This document shows positions 1 to 8,142 of a stretch of 64,000 nt of DNA, in pieces. The stretch is from Bdellovibrio sp. NC01 (GTDB taxonomy: Bacteria > Bdellovibrionota > Bdellovibrionia > Bdellovibrionales > Bdellovibrionaceae), in the NCBI RefSeq assembly GCF_006874625.1, contig NZ_CP030034.1, forward strand, positions 1,860,001 through 1,924,000, in the 5' to 3' direction. How positions within the stretch are numbered: the stretch's first letter is position 1; every line of letters starts with the position of its first letter. The translations under genes were made by a program, and so were the position numbers. The notes under the pieces are model-generated. The model searched no databases, was not told the DNA's origin, and worked only from the letters and a program-made list of their open reading frames with translations.

Positions 1-875
1 CCAGTTAAAGTCACCACACCGTCTTTGACGTCGACTTCAATTTCACTGGCATCAATCCCAGCGTGTCTCATCAAAGCGTCATTGATTTCTTCTTTGATGC
101 GTTCGTCAGAGCGAGTAAAGCCTTTGGGACCACGACCGGCGTAGTTAGGTCCTGTGGTGATGCGATCCGAATCATAAGCATTCCAATCGCGTCCATAGCC
201 TTCTTCGGTGTCGGAAGAGCGTTTTGTGAAGCGATCGATGTCGGTGCCATAGCCATAGGACTGTGCAGACGAATAATCTTCATCGCGGTCGTAGCTTAAG
301 CGACCCATACCTCGTTGACTTCGATAAGAGTCCCCGTGGATTCGCGATCCTTGGTTATAACCTTGCGAGCTACCGTAGTTCTGCCCCGAATATCTTTCTG
401 AACCATAACGGTCTGAACCGTAGTTCATGTCGTTATCGCGATAGTTTGAAGTGCCGAAAGATCCCGCACGGGCAGCATCGGGCCCGTAGTAAGAACCATA
501 AGTGGCATCGCGATCAAATGACGACGAAGACCTTTGGGCATCTTGATAGCGATTGCTTTCTGCGGGAGCACGATCAGAACTAAAACCTGTGCCGATACCA
601 GTGTCTGAAAGTGTGCGACCTTGATCGTAATAGTTTCTACGATTTGGGTCCCAATTTTCGCGAGTGTCACGATAAGAGTATTGGTTCGCAGCTGAATCAC
701 GACGGGAATTGTAGTCATTATACGGATGAGTGTAATAACCAGAGTCTTCCGTTTGCGGGCGATAAGATTCAGCACCACGACTGTAATTTTCATCTTGTTC
801 AAAGCGTTCTTCGTTCATACGTTCTGAACGATAGTTGCGTCTGTCATTGCGGTTGTTATCACGAGAACGTTGCAT
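1..875 (-). CDS. BON-domain protein with long low-complexity N-terminus (partial, 3' end outside window)
   Basis: An open frame runs on the minus strand from ATG at 875 to the window edge with no stop, so at least 291 residues are present and the C-terminus is missing. The ATG follows AAGGAG-like sequence (ctgaaggagtctaag). The first ~245 residues are hydrophilic and rich in Arg, Tyr, Ser, Asp, Asn and Gly, and look disordered. The last visible ~45 residues read like the start of a BON domain: a DERIKEEINDAL segment, a short loop, then EIEVDVKDGVVTLTG. BON domains bind phospholipid or surface components in proteins such as OsmY, usually after a signal peptide. None is seen here, so a cytoplasmic or stress-related role is possible. 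Domain call is fairly secure; function unknown. Confidence 0.82.
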   Translation of the reverse strand, partial: MQRSRDNNRNDRRNYRSERMNEERFEQDENYSRGAESYRPQTEDSGYYTHPYNDYNSRRDSAANQYSYRDTRENWDPNRRNYYDQGRTLSDTGIGTGFSSDRAPAESNRYQDAQRSSSSFDRDATYGSYYGPDAARAGSFGTSNYRDNDMNYGSDRYGSERYSGQNYGSSQGYNQGSRIHGDSYRSQRGMGRLSYDRDEDYSSAQSYGYGTDIDRFTKRSSDTEEGYGRDWNAYDSDRITTGPNYAGRGPKGFTRSDERIKEEINDALMRHAGIDASEIEVDVKDGVVTLT

Positions 876-1123
876 CTTAGACTCCTTCAGGGGTTGTGCC
901 CTTTTGTTTTAGAGACTCAAAGATGTCCTTCCCTCTAAGGACTGCCAATAATTCCTGACGCTTTCTATGATAAAACAAAAAAAGCACCAAGGACTTTGCA
1001 GAATGACGGATCTGATAAATATCAATCTTGCAGGAGTTGTTTTAGCAAACGGCAATGTCCCACGTATTTGGTAGAGTTCCGATGGTATGCACTTAAGTCT
1101 GCTTTTGAGATGCAAAAGGATAA

Positions 1124-1156
1124 TAAAAAAAGCCCCGATCGTTGATCAGGGCTTTT
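1124..1156 (-). terminator. Rho-independent terminator after glutathione peroxidase gene
   Basis: Read on the minus strand, AAAAGCCCTGATC pairs with GATCGGGGCTTTT around a three-base loop and ends in a run of T. It sits 8 bases past the stop codon at 1164. Confidence 0.85.
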
Positions 1157-1163
1157 CGAAGAA

Positions 1164-1712
1164 CTATTTCAAAGCTTGTTCAATTGCTGTCGTTAATTTT
1201 GCATCGTTCGGTGCAAGATCTGGATTGAAGCGACCGATTACTTGACCGTCTTTGCCGATCAAGAATTTTTCGAAGTTCCAAAGAATATCGTTTGGCTTCT
1301 GACGAGTTTGACCGATGCCAGCTAATTTTTCTTCCAAAGAGCTGTCTGCGTTTTTAACGGCAGTCGGTTTTGTCTCAGTCAGATATTTGTAAAGTGGATG
1401 TTGACCTTCGCCTTTAACAACGATTTTTGAAAACATCGGGAACTTCACGCCAAAAGTTGCCTTGCAGAATTCTTCGATTTCAGAATTTGAACCTGGCTCT
1501 TGCGCCAAGAATTCATTTGCTGGGAAACCAAGAACTTCCAAACCATGCGCATGATATTTTTCGTACAAAGACTCAAGGCCTTCATATTGCGGCGTTAAAC
1601 CACATTTAGAAGCCACGTTCACAACTAAAAGGGCCTTGCCTTTGTATTGGTCCAACTTAACTGGGTTGCCTTTGATATCTGAAACATTGAAATCGTAAAA
1701 TGAATTCGCCAT
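1164..1712 (-). CDS. Glutathione/thioredoxin peroxidase (GPx family, cytoplasmic)
   Basis: Reduces hydrogen peroxide or organic hydroperoxides with a thiol cofactor. The ATG at 1712 is chosen over one 30 bases upstream because AAAGGAG lies six bases before it, giving 182 residues, normal for the family. Peroxidatic Cys37 is in ASKCGLT. The other tetrad residues are Gln71 (in AQEPG) and Trp145-Asn146 (in WNFEKF). Cys83 in EEFCKATFG sits where yeast Gpx3 has its resolving cysteine, so a thioredoxin-dependent cycle is likely rather than true glutathione use. There is no signal peptide. The gene follows clpP with a short gap. A second, exported paralog lies at 38635-39186. Confidence 0.93.
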   Translation of the reverse strand: MANSFYDFNVSDIKGNPVKLDQYKGKALLVVNVASKCGLTPQYEGLESLYEKYHAHGLEVLGFPANEFLAQEPGSNSEIEEFCKATFGVKFPMFSKIVVKGEGQHPLYKYLTETKPTAVKNADSSLEEKLAGIGQTRQKPNDILWNFEKFLIGKDGQVIGRFNPDLAPNDAKLTTAIEQALK

Positions 1713-1746
1713 GAGTCGCTCCTTTAAGCAGAATGCTGGCATTCTA

Positions 1747-2370
1747 TTATGCGATTTTCTTTTCAGTCACTGGAATTTTTCTCGACGCAATGATGTGGTC
1801 GATCAGCCCCATTTCTTTTGCGTCTTCGGCGCTCATATAGTGATCGCGTTCCATGAGTTTTCTAAGAATTTTCACATCTTTGCCTGTATGCTCAGCGTAA
1901 AGATCAGTCATTTTGTTTTTAGAACGAACCAACTCGCGCGCGTGAATTTCGATATCACTGACTTGGCCCCCTAAGGAGCCTTCGCCCAGATGTGGTTGAT
2001 GGATCAGGATGCGACTGTTCGGCATCGCAAAACGTTTTCCTGGTGTGCCAGCGCTAAGTAAGAAAGAACCCATGCTTGCAGCCAGGCCAAAGCAATACGT
2101 CGCGATATCGCACTTTACGAAGCGTAAGACATCATATAACGCCAAACCGGCAGAAACAGAGCCGCCAGGGGAGTTGATGTAAAGGTGAATATCCTTATCG
2201 GGATTATCAACTTCTAAAAATAAAATCTGTGCGATCAAATTATTAGCGACTTCGTCCGTCACGGTTGAGCCTAAGATAATAATGCGATCTTTCAGCAGTC
2301 GTGAATAGACGTCGTAAGTGCGTTCGCCTTGTGGGGTTTGTTCGATAACTTGGGGAATGTAGATGCCCAT
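1747..2370 (-). CDS. clpP: ATP-dependent Clp protease proteolytic subunit
   Basis: Serine peptidase subunit of the barrel-shaped Clp protease, working with an AAA+ unfoldase. It has 207 residues, normal length, with catalytic Ser99 in GLAASMGS, His124 in LIHQPH and Asp176 in MERDHYMS. The oligomerisation region with DIEIHARE is present. A clear GAAGGAGAG lies 5-6 bases before the ATG. Neither tig nor clpX is adjacent, unlike the usual tig-clpP-clpX order, so this may be a stand-alone or second copy. The peroxidase gene lies just downstream on the same strand, so the two may be co-transcribed. Confidence 0.95.
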   Translation of the reverse strand: MGIYIPQVIEQTPQGERTYDVYSRLLKDRIIILGSTVTDEVANNLIAQILFLEVDNPDKDIHLYINSPGGSVSAGLALYDVLRFVKCDIATYCFGLAASMGSFLLSAGTPGKRFAMPNSRILIHQPHLGEGSLGGQVSDIEIHARELVRSKNKMTDLYAEHTGKDVKILRKLMERDHYMSAEDAKEMGLIDHIIASRKIPVTEKKIA

Positions 2371-2443
2371 GATTTCTCTCCTTCAGTAAACGTGTGAGTG
2401 GTGAGCTAAAGAGAATTCATTGCAAGTGCTGTGCGCTGAATCA

Positions 2444-2460
2444 CCTTGAAACACTCAAGG
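2444..2460. repeat. 17-bp inverted repeat upstream of clpP
   Basis: CCTTGA and TCAAGG are separated by five bases, 74 bases upstream of the clpP start. It could be an operator. It does not match the CIRCE heat-shock element. Confidence 0.35.
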
Positions 2461-2660
2461 GATCAAATGAAAATGGCATGGTGATGGCGAGTGAGTGAAA
2501 GATCCTTGGATAAGAAAAAAGCCACTTCGCGCGTTTATCACTGACAAAATTGGTAATTTACCTTTATCCAATTCGGAAATTAAATCCTGTCTTGAAAGAT
2601 TCGGCTAAGCATTCTATTTTTTAAGTGACGAAGCCGCGACAGAGTTATATAAATTAAAAA

Positions 2661-2819
2661 ATGTTTAATGAGTATTTGGTTGATATTTTGGTCTTGATTC
2701 CTGCTTTTTTTGTAGTCATGACCCTCATTTTTAGAAAACGCCTGCATACCTGGTTTTTCTCAGTTCTTGTGATTTCGCTTGTTATTCTTCTTTATGAAGC
2801 CTTCATTCTATTGTCATAA
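2661..2819 (+). CDS. Possible 52-residue two-helix membrane protein
   Basis: A short frame within the 532-bp gap between clpP and the aspartyl protease gene. It starts MFNEYLVDILVL and has two strongly hydrophobic stretches (about residues 5-23 and 30-51) separated by a basic RKRLH turn. This is typical of a small bitopic or hairpin membrane protein. No Shine-Dalgarno sequence precedes the ATG (AT-rich leader aaattaaaaa), so expression is uncertain. The rest of the gap holds the clpP promoter side and no other obvious gene. I recognise no family. Confidence 0.4.
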   Translation: MFNEYLVDILVLIPAFFVVMTLIFRKRLHTWFFSVLVISLVILLYEAFILLS

Positions 2820-2891
2820 ATTTTCCCCTGATATGACAATCGTGTCTTCTAAATAGCAATTTATTCCGAGTTCAATTTATTTGAATCCTAT

Positions 2892-2920
2892 AAAAGTGGC
2901 TTATGAAAAGAGCCACTTTT
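2892..2920 (+). promoter_or_regulatory. Perfect inverted repeat spanning the start codon of the aspartyl protease gene
   Basis: AAAAGTGGCT (2892-2901) and AGCCACTTTT (2911-2920) form a 10-bp perfect stem whose 9-base loop holds the ATG at 2903. A TTATTTT tract follows. As RNA it would be an attenuator-like hairpin. As DNA it would be an operator centred on the start, next to a TATAAA -10-like box at 2889-2894. Confidence 0.5.
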
Positions 2921-4078
2921 TTATTTTCATTCATTCTTATTCTTTCGTTGAAGTCTTTCGCAAGCCCACGGGTTGAAGCCTTTAAGCTTCAGGATAATCG
3001 CCTTATCACTTCGGTTTATATCAATGGCAAAGGGCCGTTTGCGATGATGTTCGATACGGGTGCTACAAACATTCTTTCAGCACAAGTCGCAGCGCAATTA
3101 GGTTTAGCGCAACACGATCAATTCACGATTCAAGGTGGCGGTCAAAAGCCAGTGCTTGCAACTTATTGTGATGTGAATTCCTGGAGTTTCGCAAAGACTG
3201 ATTTTCCAGCAGGTTCATTTATCTGTGCGGATCTTAGTGACATGCAACAAGCCATTGGCTTTCCTCGGCTAGACGGCCTGTTGGGTTATGAAGTCTTCAG
3301 TCGTTATCGCGTAAAACTTGATATGGCAGCAAATCAGATTTCTCTTTCTGATTTTTCAACACCTCAAGAAGCACTACCAAGCGGAAGCACTGTGCATGCC
3401 TTCCAAATGTATGGAACGACCCCTATCATTTCTGGGCAGATTGGTGGTATTCCAGCGTGGTATTTAATCGATACCGGTGATCGCGCGTCTTTAACGCTCA
3501 GTCAGAAATTTGTAACTGCCAATTCCCTGCAAAATAAATATCTACCACAAGTGACAACAATGACAGGTTACGGAATTGGTGGTTCGTTGCAAACTTCAAT
3601 GGCCTTTGCTGATGATTTCAGAATTGGTGAGCGCTCTTTCGCGAATCCTTTGATTCGCATGATGGAGCAAGACTCGCCTGCGTTTCAAGAGCCTGCTTTA
3701 GGTGGCACGCTCGGTATGGGGTTGCTTCGTCAGTTCAATCTGATTTTTGATTATTCCCGTAAGACCATGACTTTAATGCCCGCAAAAGCGTGGGCACAAG
3801 ATCGCAGTTTCGACAGAGCAGGGATGTGGCTATCACAAAGGGATTCAAACTTTCTGGTTGCAGATGTTGTGCCTGGTGGTCCTGCGGATCAGGCGGGGAT
3901 TCGAGTGCAAGATCAGATTGTCGCACTTAATGGTCAAAAGACGGCGACGTTGGATTTACTCACAAGCAAAGAATATTTAAAAAATAAAGATGTCGTCGCG
4001 GTGCAGGTGACGGTGCTTCGCAATGGAAAGCAGATGATGGCAATTATTAAATTGAAAGATCTGGTGAGTCTGCCTTAA
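2903..4078 (+). CDS. Secreted retropepsin-like aspartyl protease with C-terminal PDZ domain
   Basis: 391 residues. A signal peptide (MKR then a hydrophobic stretch to about residue 20, ending SFAS-PR) directs export. Two aspartyl protease lobes follow, each with an Asp-Thr-Gly motif: FDTGA with Asp51, and IDTGD near residue 190, both in the clan AA setting of hydrophobic-hydrophobic-DTG. Unlike retroviral enzymes, both lobes lie on one chain. Residues ~305-375 form a PDZ domain (VVPGGPADQAGI, then DQIVALNG), probably for substrate binding. It is likely a periplasmic peptidase. There is no clear ribosome-binding site and the start lies inside an inverted repeat. It converges on the AraC gene with a 4-bp stop-codon overlap. 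Confidence 0.85.
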   Translation: MKRATFLFSFILILSLKSFASPRVEAFKLQDNRLITSVYINGKGPFAMMFDTGATNILSAQVAAQLGLAQHDQFTIQGGGQKPVLATYCDVNSWSFAKTDFPAGSFICADLSDMQQAIGFPRLDGLLGYEVFSRYRVKLDMAANQISLSDFSTPQEALPSGSTVHAFQMYGTTPIISGQIGGIPAWYLIDTGDRASLTLSQKFVTANSLQNKYLPQVTTMTGYGIGGSLQTSMAFADDFRIGERSFANPLIRMMEQDSPAFQEPALGGTLGMGLLRQFNLIFDYSRKTMTLMPAKAWAQDRSFDRAGMWLSQRDSNFLVADVVPGGPADQAGIRVQDQIVALNGQKTATLDLLTSKEYLKNKDVVAVQVTVLRNGKQMMAIIKLKDLVSLP

Positions 4079-4908
4079 GAGGCTCGATAAATACGGGGAG
4101 AAACACCCGTCGCTTTTTTAAAGGCCTTATTGAAAGTCGATAAGTCGCTAAAACCAAGATCTACTGCAATCGTTAGCACGCTTTTCTTGGTCTTGCGTAA
4201 AGCCATTTTCGCAAGATCCATTTTCGCTTGCATAATGTATTTTGCAGGCGACAATCCCGTTTCTTTTTTGAAAACGCGGATCAGATGAAATTTTGAAATT
4301 CCCGCCTCTTTGGTCAGAACATTCAAATCGAAGTTTGGATTTTCAATATTTTCGAATATGACTTTTTTAATTCGTGTTGCCACACTTGGAAAATTGCCAA
4401 GCTGACTTTCGCGCTGAAATAATTCTGATTTAGAATTTTGATGACGTGTGAACAGCGTATGAAGAATTTCAGTCAATGCACAATCTAGTGAAAATTGCGC
4501 ATCTTCGACTGTTTTTGTAAGATCGCTTGCGAACTGCAACAAGTTCGTGAGGTATTGATCTTTCTGAAGTTCGAAAGAATGAAACATAACGTCTTTCGAT
4601 GAAATCGCTAAAGGTTCACAGACGCCATTCACGTATTCAGAATCGATCACGATAGAACGAACCGCCGCCGTCGCTTCTAAATATTTTTCTGTGTGTGAAG
4701 GAACTTGGTTAAAAATCAAAACCGATTGTTCGTGAGGGGCAAAGGTTTGGCCATCTGCTGTGATCTTTTTTACCGGGTAAGGTGGCAGCAAAAGTTCTAG
4801 ACCTGAAAGACGGCACTCAAGTTCACCTGTGAAGCCATTCATATCGGCTTCCCAAAGATCCAAAAATCCTTTTCGCTGTGTGCGCTGTAATTTTGGTAAT
4901 GAGTTCAT
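4075..4908 (-). CDS. AraC-family transcriptional regulator
   Basis: 277 residues. The C-terminal ~100 residues contain two helix-turn-helix units (ISKFHLIRVFKKETGLSPAKYI, then IAVDLGFSDLSTFNKAFKKATG) ending in GVSPRIYRAS, the standard AraC/XylS DNA-binding domain. The N-terminal ~170 residues look like a cupin-type ligand domain, so an effector is expected but cannot be named. GAGGA precedes the ATG. It is divergent from the alpha/beta hydrolase at 5039 with 130 bp between them, a typical regulator-target arrangement. The 3' end overlaps the aspartyl protease gene by 4 bp. Confidence 0.93.
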   Translation of the reverse strand: MNSLPKLQRTQRKGFLDLWEADMNGFTGELECRLSGLELLLPPYPVKKITADGQTFAPHEQSVLIFNQVPSHTEKYLEATAAVRSIVIDSEYVNGVCEPLAISSKDVMFHSFELQKDQYLTNLLQFASDLTKTVEDAQFSLDCALTEILHTLFTRHQNSKSELFQRESQLGNFPSVATRIKKVIFENIENPNFDLNVLTKEAGISKFHLIRVFKKETGLSPAKYIMQAKMDLAKMALRKTKKSVLTIAVDLGFSDLSTFNKAFKKATGVSPRIYRAS

Positions 4909-5038
4909 GCTCTAAGTCCTCGCGGGCCATTTTAAACCATTTCTTTTTGCTTTGTATTGAACTTCATAAATTGAGCAATTTTTTCCCAGATATACCCATC
5001 TTGCCAAGCTATCTCGGTTATCAACGTAAGGAGACTCT

Positions 5039-6130
5039 ATGTATTCATTAGTGACGAGTGTTCTGGGATTACTTTTAAGCATACAAGCGTTCGCAACCAC
5101 GATTCCCAACGAGCTGGGCGAACCCAAAGCGGGCGGTCTTCCGCGCGAAAGCAGCAGCGAGTATGAAATCCTCTACGGATCAGTGCGAGTTGGCTCTGAT
5201 ATTCAGCGCGTGATCGTGACAAAACCTTTAACTTCTTCTCCCAGCGCGGCCATGCTTCTTGTTGGCGGTATTGGTTGCTATTCTTTAGATTTTTCAGGCA
5301 CAGGTCCCAAGGTCGTAGCCTACGAGCGCATCATTCAGTTCGTTTCGCGCATGGGTTTCGTCACAATGCGTGTTGAAAAAACAGGGATGGGCGACAGTGT
5401 CGGGACACGTTGTGAAGATCAAGATTTTAAACGTGAAGTAACGGGCTATCTTGCGGGACTCAAAGCTTTGCAATCCTATCCCTTCGTGAAAAAAGATTCG
5501 ATCTCTATTTTTGGTCATAGCATTGGTGGCGTGATCGCTCCATTCTTGGCAGCGAAAGTTCCAGTAAAATCAGTCGGTGTCATCGGCTCCTTAGCGACGG
5601 ATTGGTATACTTACGATATCGCGAATATACGCAGGCAAATGATTCTAAGTGGTGCCTCTGGTTTGCAACTGGAATACTACCTGGCGAAAAAACAATTGGC
5701 CGCTTTGGAATTTTATAAAAATAAAAAGTCGCCAGAGCAAATCATGCAAGAACACCCTGAAGTTACTGATGCTCTTCGTGAAGAATGGGAGTCTGCCGGT
5801 GTTTCGCCCGCTTATATGCAACAGCTTGGCGACGTGAATCCCGCGCAAGACTGGCTGCGTAGCCGGGTTCCCGTGACAGTTTTTGTGGGCACAGCAGACT
5901 TCATTGGCTCACAAGTGGACGAATTGTCGGTGATGGTGACTGGGGTTAACAAAACGCGATCTACGCCGCTGACTTTGCGTAAGGTCGAGGGTATGGATCA
6001 CTTTTTCAGAGCGGCGGGGTCGCAGGCTGAAAGTTTCTCTAGTCAGCGTCGAGACGGTTTGCCGCTTTTATTTCAAGATAGCTTTCTACAAATTCTTAAA
6101 GATGAGTTTTTGTTGAGCGATAAAAAGTAA
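5039..6130 (+). CDS. Secreted alpha/beta-hydrolase
   Basis: 363 residues. The N-terminus MYSLVTSVLGLLLSIQAFA is a signal peptide. The body has the alpha/beta-hydrolase catalytic set: a nucleophile elbow GHSIGG near residue 160, the acid in FVGTADF near 284, and His in GMDHFF near 320. A Cys pair (GGIGCY and TRCEDQ) could form a disulfide. The substrate is unknown: esterase, lipase or peptidase activity are all possible. AAGGAGA precedes the ATG by six bases. The divergent AraC gene is the obvious candidate regulator. Confidence 0.85.
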   Translation: MYSLVTSVLGLLLSIQAFATTIPNELGEPKAGGLPRESSSEYEILYGSVRVGSDIQRVIVTKPLTSSPSAAMLLVGGIGCYSLDFSGTGPKVVAYERIIQFVSRMGFVTMRVEKTGMGDSVGTRCEDQDFKREVTGYLAGLKALQSYPFVKKDSISIFGHSIGGVIAPFLAAKVPVKSVGVIGSLATDWYTYDIANIRRQMILSGASGLQLEYYLAKKQLAALEFYKNKKSPEQIMQEHPEVTDALREEWESAGVSPAYMQQLGDVNPAQDWLRSRVPVTVFVGTADFIGSQVDELSVMVTGVNKTRSTPLTLRKVEGMDHFFRAAGSQAESFSSQRRDGLPLLFQDSFLQILKDEFLLSDKK

Positions 6131-6146
6131 TCCGTGAATACAAACC

Positions 6147-6175
6147 TTTACGTCGATGCAGGGCCCAGATAAAAT
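6147..6175 (+). promoter_or_regulatory. Candidate promoter giving a leaderless rppH-like mRNA
   Basis: TTTACG (6147-6152), a 17-base spacer and TAAAAT (6170-6175) place transcription initiation about 7 bases on, at the ATG at 6182. No Shine-Dalgarno sequence is present. A GC-rich inverted repeat (GGCCCA/TGGGCC, 6162-6180) spans the -10 box. Confidence 0.45.
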
Positions 6176-6181
6176 GGGCCT

Positions 6182-6616
6182 ATGTCATATCGTAAAGGCG
6201 TCGCTATCATTATTTTGTCCGCTGATTCAAAACACGTTCTTCTTGGTGAAAGAAGAAATTATCGCGGGCATTGGCAGATCCCACAAGGTGGTGCAGAAAA
6301 AGGCGAACTTCCTCTGCAGACTTTAGAGCGTGAATTGCTCGAAGAAGTTGGAATTTCCTTACCACCCGTGTTGCAACAAACACATGAATACATTCGCTAC
6401 ATTTGGCCCAAAGATCTTTTTCCCGACGCGAAACACTTAGGACAAGAGCATCTGTATTTTGTTTTAGATGGTAGTGCGATTGACGTCGACAAACTCCAAG
6501 CCACTGAAGAACTTGTCAGTTTCAAGTGGATGCCTTTAAGTGAAGTTTTAGGTCTGACCCTTGAGTGGAAGCGCGAAGCTCTTGAGCAAGCATTGCGGGC
6601 TTTGAAGCTGCTCTAA
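6182..6616 (+). CDS. rppH: Nudix hydrolase, RppH-like RNA pyrophosphohydrolase
   Basis: 144 residues. A complete Nudix box spans residues 36-58 (Gly36, Glu42, Arg50-Glu51, Glu54-Glu55, Gly57), matching Gx5Ex7REUxEExGU. It is preceded by WQIPQGGAEKGE, the form typical of RppH and plant-type Ap4A hydrolases. RppH removes pyrophosphate from the 5' end of mRNA to start decay, and related enzymes cleave dinucleoside tetraphosphates; sequence reading alone does not separate these. It seems monocistronic. It lacks a ribosome-binding site and is probably translated from a leaderless transcript. Confidence 0.85.
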   Translation: MSYRKGVAIIILSADSKHVLLGERRNYRGHWQIPQGGAEKGELPLQTLERELLEEVGISLPPVLQQTHEYIRYIWPKDLFPDAKHLGQEHLYFVLDGSAIDVDKLQATEELVSFKWMPLSEVLGLTLEWKREALEQALRALKLL

Positions 6617-6903
6617 ATCGGGGTCTCAAGCTGTCACACTTTTAGGCACTTCTGAACTTTTCACAAGCTGCGCCAAAATCGTCCCAAGAAGGTCCACTTA
6701 GGAACTTCGAGCAAATGAAGGGTAGAGCGCGCGGCAACGATTTTAAGTGGTCCCCAGGCCTTCCGAGATTAAAGAAAATTTATCTGTTTACGAGTCCCAT
6801 TCGCTAGTGAAATTGGTGCTTTATCCTCTGTTGACGCTATGGATAAAATATATTACAGACTTGTCAGTAAAAAGTAACGGGCCTCGTGCTCACTTGGTGA
6901 ATA

Positions 6904-8142
6904 ATGATAATCGCTTATCTGCCATCGGTTCTAAAATTCTTATTCCTCATCATCCCCTTCGTATTACCGATGATGTGGATTATGGGCGCATTTGTGTTCT
7001 ACTTCAAAAGAGAACGCAAACGCTTTCAGCTTACAGAATTTTCTGAACAGCCATACACGATCTTGATTCCATGCTTTAATGAAGAAAAAACGGCGGAAGC
7101 AACGATCCTGTCTTTGGATCATTTGCCTGCAGATAAATGCGAAATCATCGCGATCAACGATGGTAGTCGCGATAAAACTCAAGCCGTGCTTGAGAAAATG
7201 GCGATGTCTCGTCCTCACATGCGTGTGATCAACCTTGTGCAAAACCGTGGTAAGGCCGCTGCTTTAACATTGGGTGCAATGGCAAGTCGTAACGAGTTCA
7301 TCTTGTGTATCGATGCCGATTCTGAATTGTCTGGCGATGCTCCACGAATCATGATGGAGCACTTCCGTGATCCAAATGTTGCCGGTGTGACTGGCAATCC
7401 GCGCGTAAAAAATCGTGGCACCTTGGTAGGTCGTCTGCAGGTCGGAGAGTTCTCGGCACTTGTTGGTATGATCAAACGTTATCACCAAACATTGGGACGC
7501 TTGTTCGCGTTGTCAGGCGTGTTGGTGATGTTCAGAAGATCCGCAATTGAAAGTGTTGGTTACTGGGATACAGATACAGTGACTGAAGACGTGGGTATCA
7601 GCTGGAAGTTGCAAACATCAGGTTGGGCTTTGAAATACGAACCTAAAGCGACTTGTGACGTCTTGATGCCGGATACTTTGAAGGGTTTGTGGAAACAAAG
7701 ACTTCGTTGGGCACAAGGCGGTTTTGAAGTCGTGTTGAAACACGGCAGATCCGTGATGAAGAGTCGCGATACAGGTCTGCGTTTGATTCTTTTAGAATAT
7801 ATTTTCTCTGTCACGTGGGCGTTCTTATTGCCGGTAACCATCGGCATTACCATTTTTGGTAAGAGCGTAAACGGTGTCGGTATCAACTATGCGATTTTGC
7901 TAACGGGCGTGATGAGTTTTCTTCAGTTCGTTGTGGGTCTGTTCCTGCATGGACGTTATGAACGTTCAACGGGTTTAGGATTTATCGCAATTTGGTATCC
8001 GTTTGCTTATTGGATGATTAATAGTTTTGTGTTATTCGTGGCGATTCCCAAAGTTTTGTTTGGACCGAAACGCCAATTCAGCTCTTGGATTTCTCCCGAT
8101 CGTGGTGGTGTGACATATGCGCAAGATAATAGAAACAGTTAG
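6904..8142 (+). CDS. pgaC: Processive family 2 glycosyltransferase, PgaC/IcaA-like
   Basis: 412 residues. An N-terminal membrane segment (residues ~1-28), a cytoplasmic GT2 domain and three C-terminal membrane segments match poly-beta-1,6-N-acetylglucosamine synthases. Motifs seen in order are NDGSRDKT, CIDADSEL, the acceptor-site TEDVGISWKL and QRLRWAQGG, giving the D,D,D,QxxRW signature of processive enzymes that build and extrude a polymer. It overlaps the PgaD-like gene by 26 bp, supporting a two-subunit synthase. The 287-bp leader (6617-6903) holds a possible TTGACG at ~6831 but no clear riboswitch. PgaA- and PgaB-like partners are absent nearby. Hyaluronan- or cellulose-type products cannot be excluded. 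Confidence 0.85.
   Translation: MIIAYLPSVLKFLFLIIPFVLPMMWIMGAFVFYFKRERKRFQLTEFSEQPYTILIPCFNEEKTAEATILSLDHLPADKCEIIAINDGSRDKTQAVLEKMAMSRPHMRVINLVQNRGKAAALTLGAMASRNEFILCIDADSELSGDAPRIMMEHFRDPNVAGVTGNPRVKNRGTLVGRLQVGEFSALVGMIKRYHQTLGRLFALSGVLVMFRRSAIESVGYWDTDTVTEDVGISWKLQTSGWALKYEPKATCDVLMPDTLKGLWKQRLRWAQGGFEVVLKHGRSVMKSRDTGLRLILLEYIFSVTWAFLLPVTIGITIFGKSVNGVGINYAILLTGVMSFLQFVVGLFLHGRYERSTGLGFIAIWYPFAYWMINSFVLFVAIPKVLFGPKRQFSSWISPDRGGVTYAQDNRNS

Noticed and set aside
63-802. Several open frames on both strands under the BON gene
   Set aside because: They have skewed composition and are shadows of the low-complexity reading frame ending at the window edge.
909-1115. Open frame on the minus strand with TTG start between the BON gene and the peroxidase gene
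   Set aside because: No ribosome-binding site, atypical composition and no recognisable domain; it looks like non-coding leader of the BON gene.
2444-2460. Heat-shock (sigma-32 or CIRCE) element for clpP
   Set aside because: The inverted repeat lacks the CIRCE sequence, and no matching CCCCAT -10 element is found at the right distance on the minus strand.
6617-6903. Possible c-di-GMP riboswitch ahead of the PgaC-like gene
   Set aside because: I could not find the conserved GEMM core or a convincing terminator/antiterminator pair; left as plain leader.
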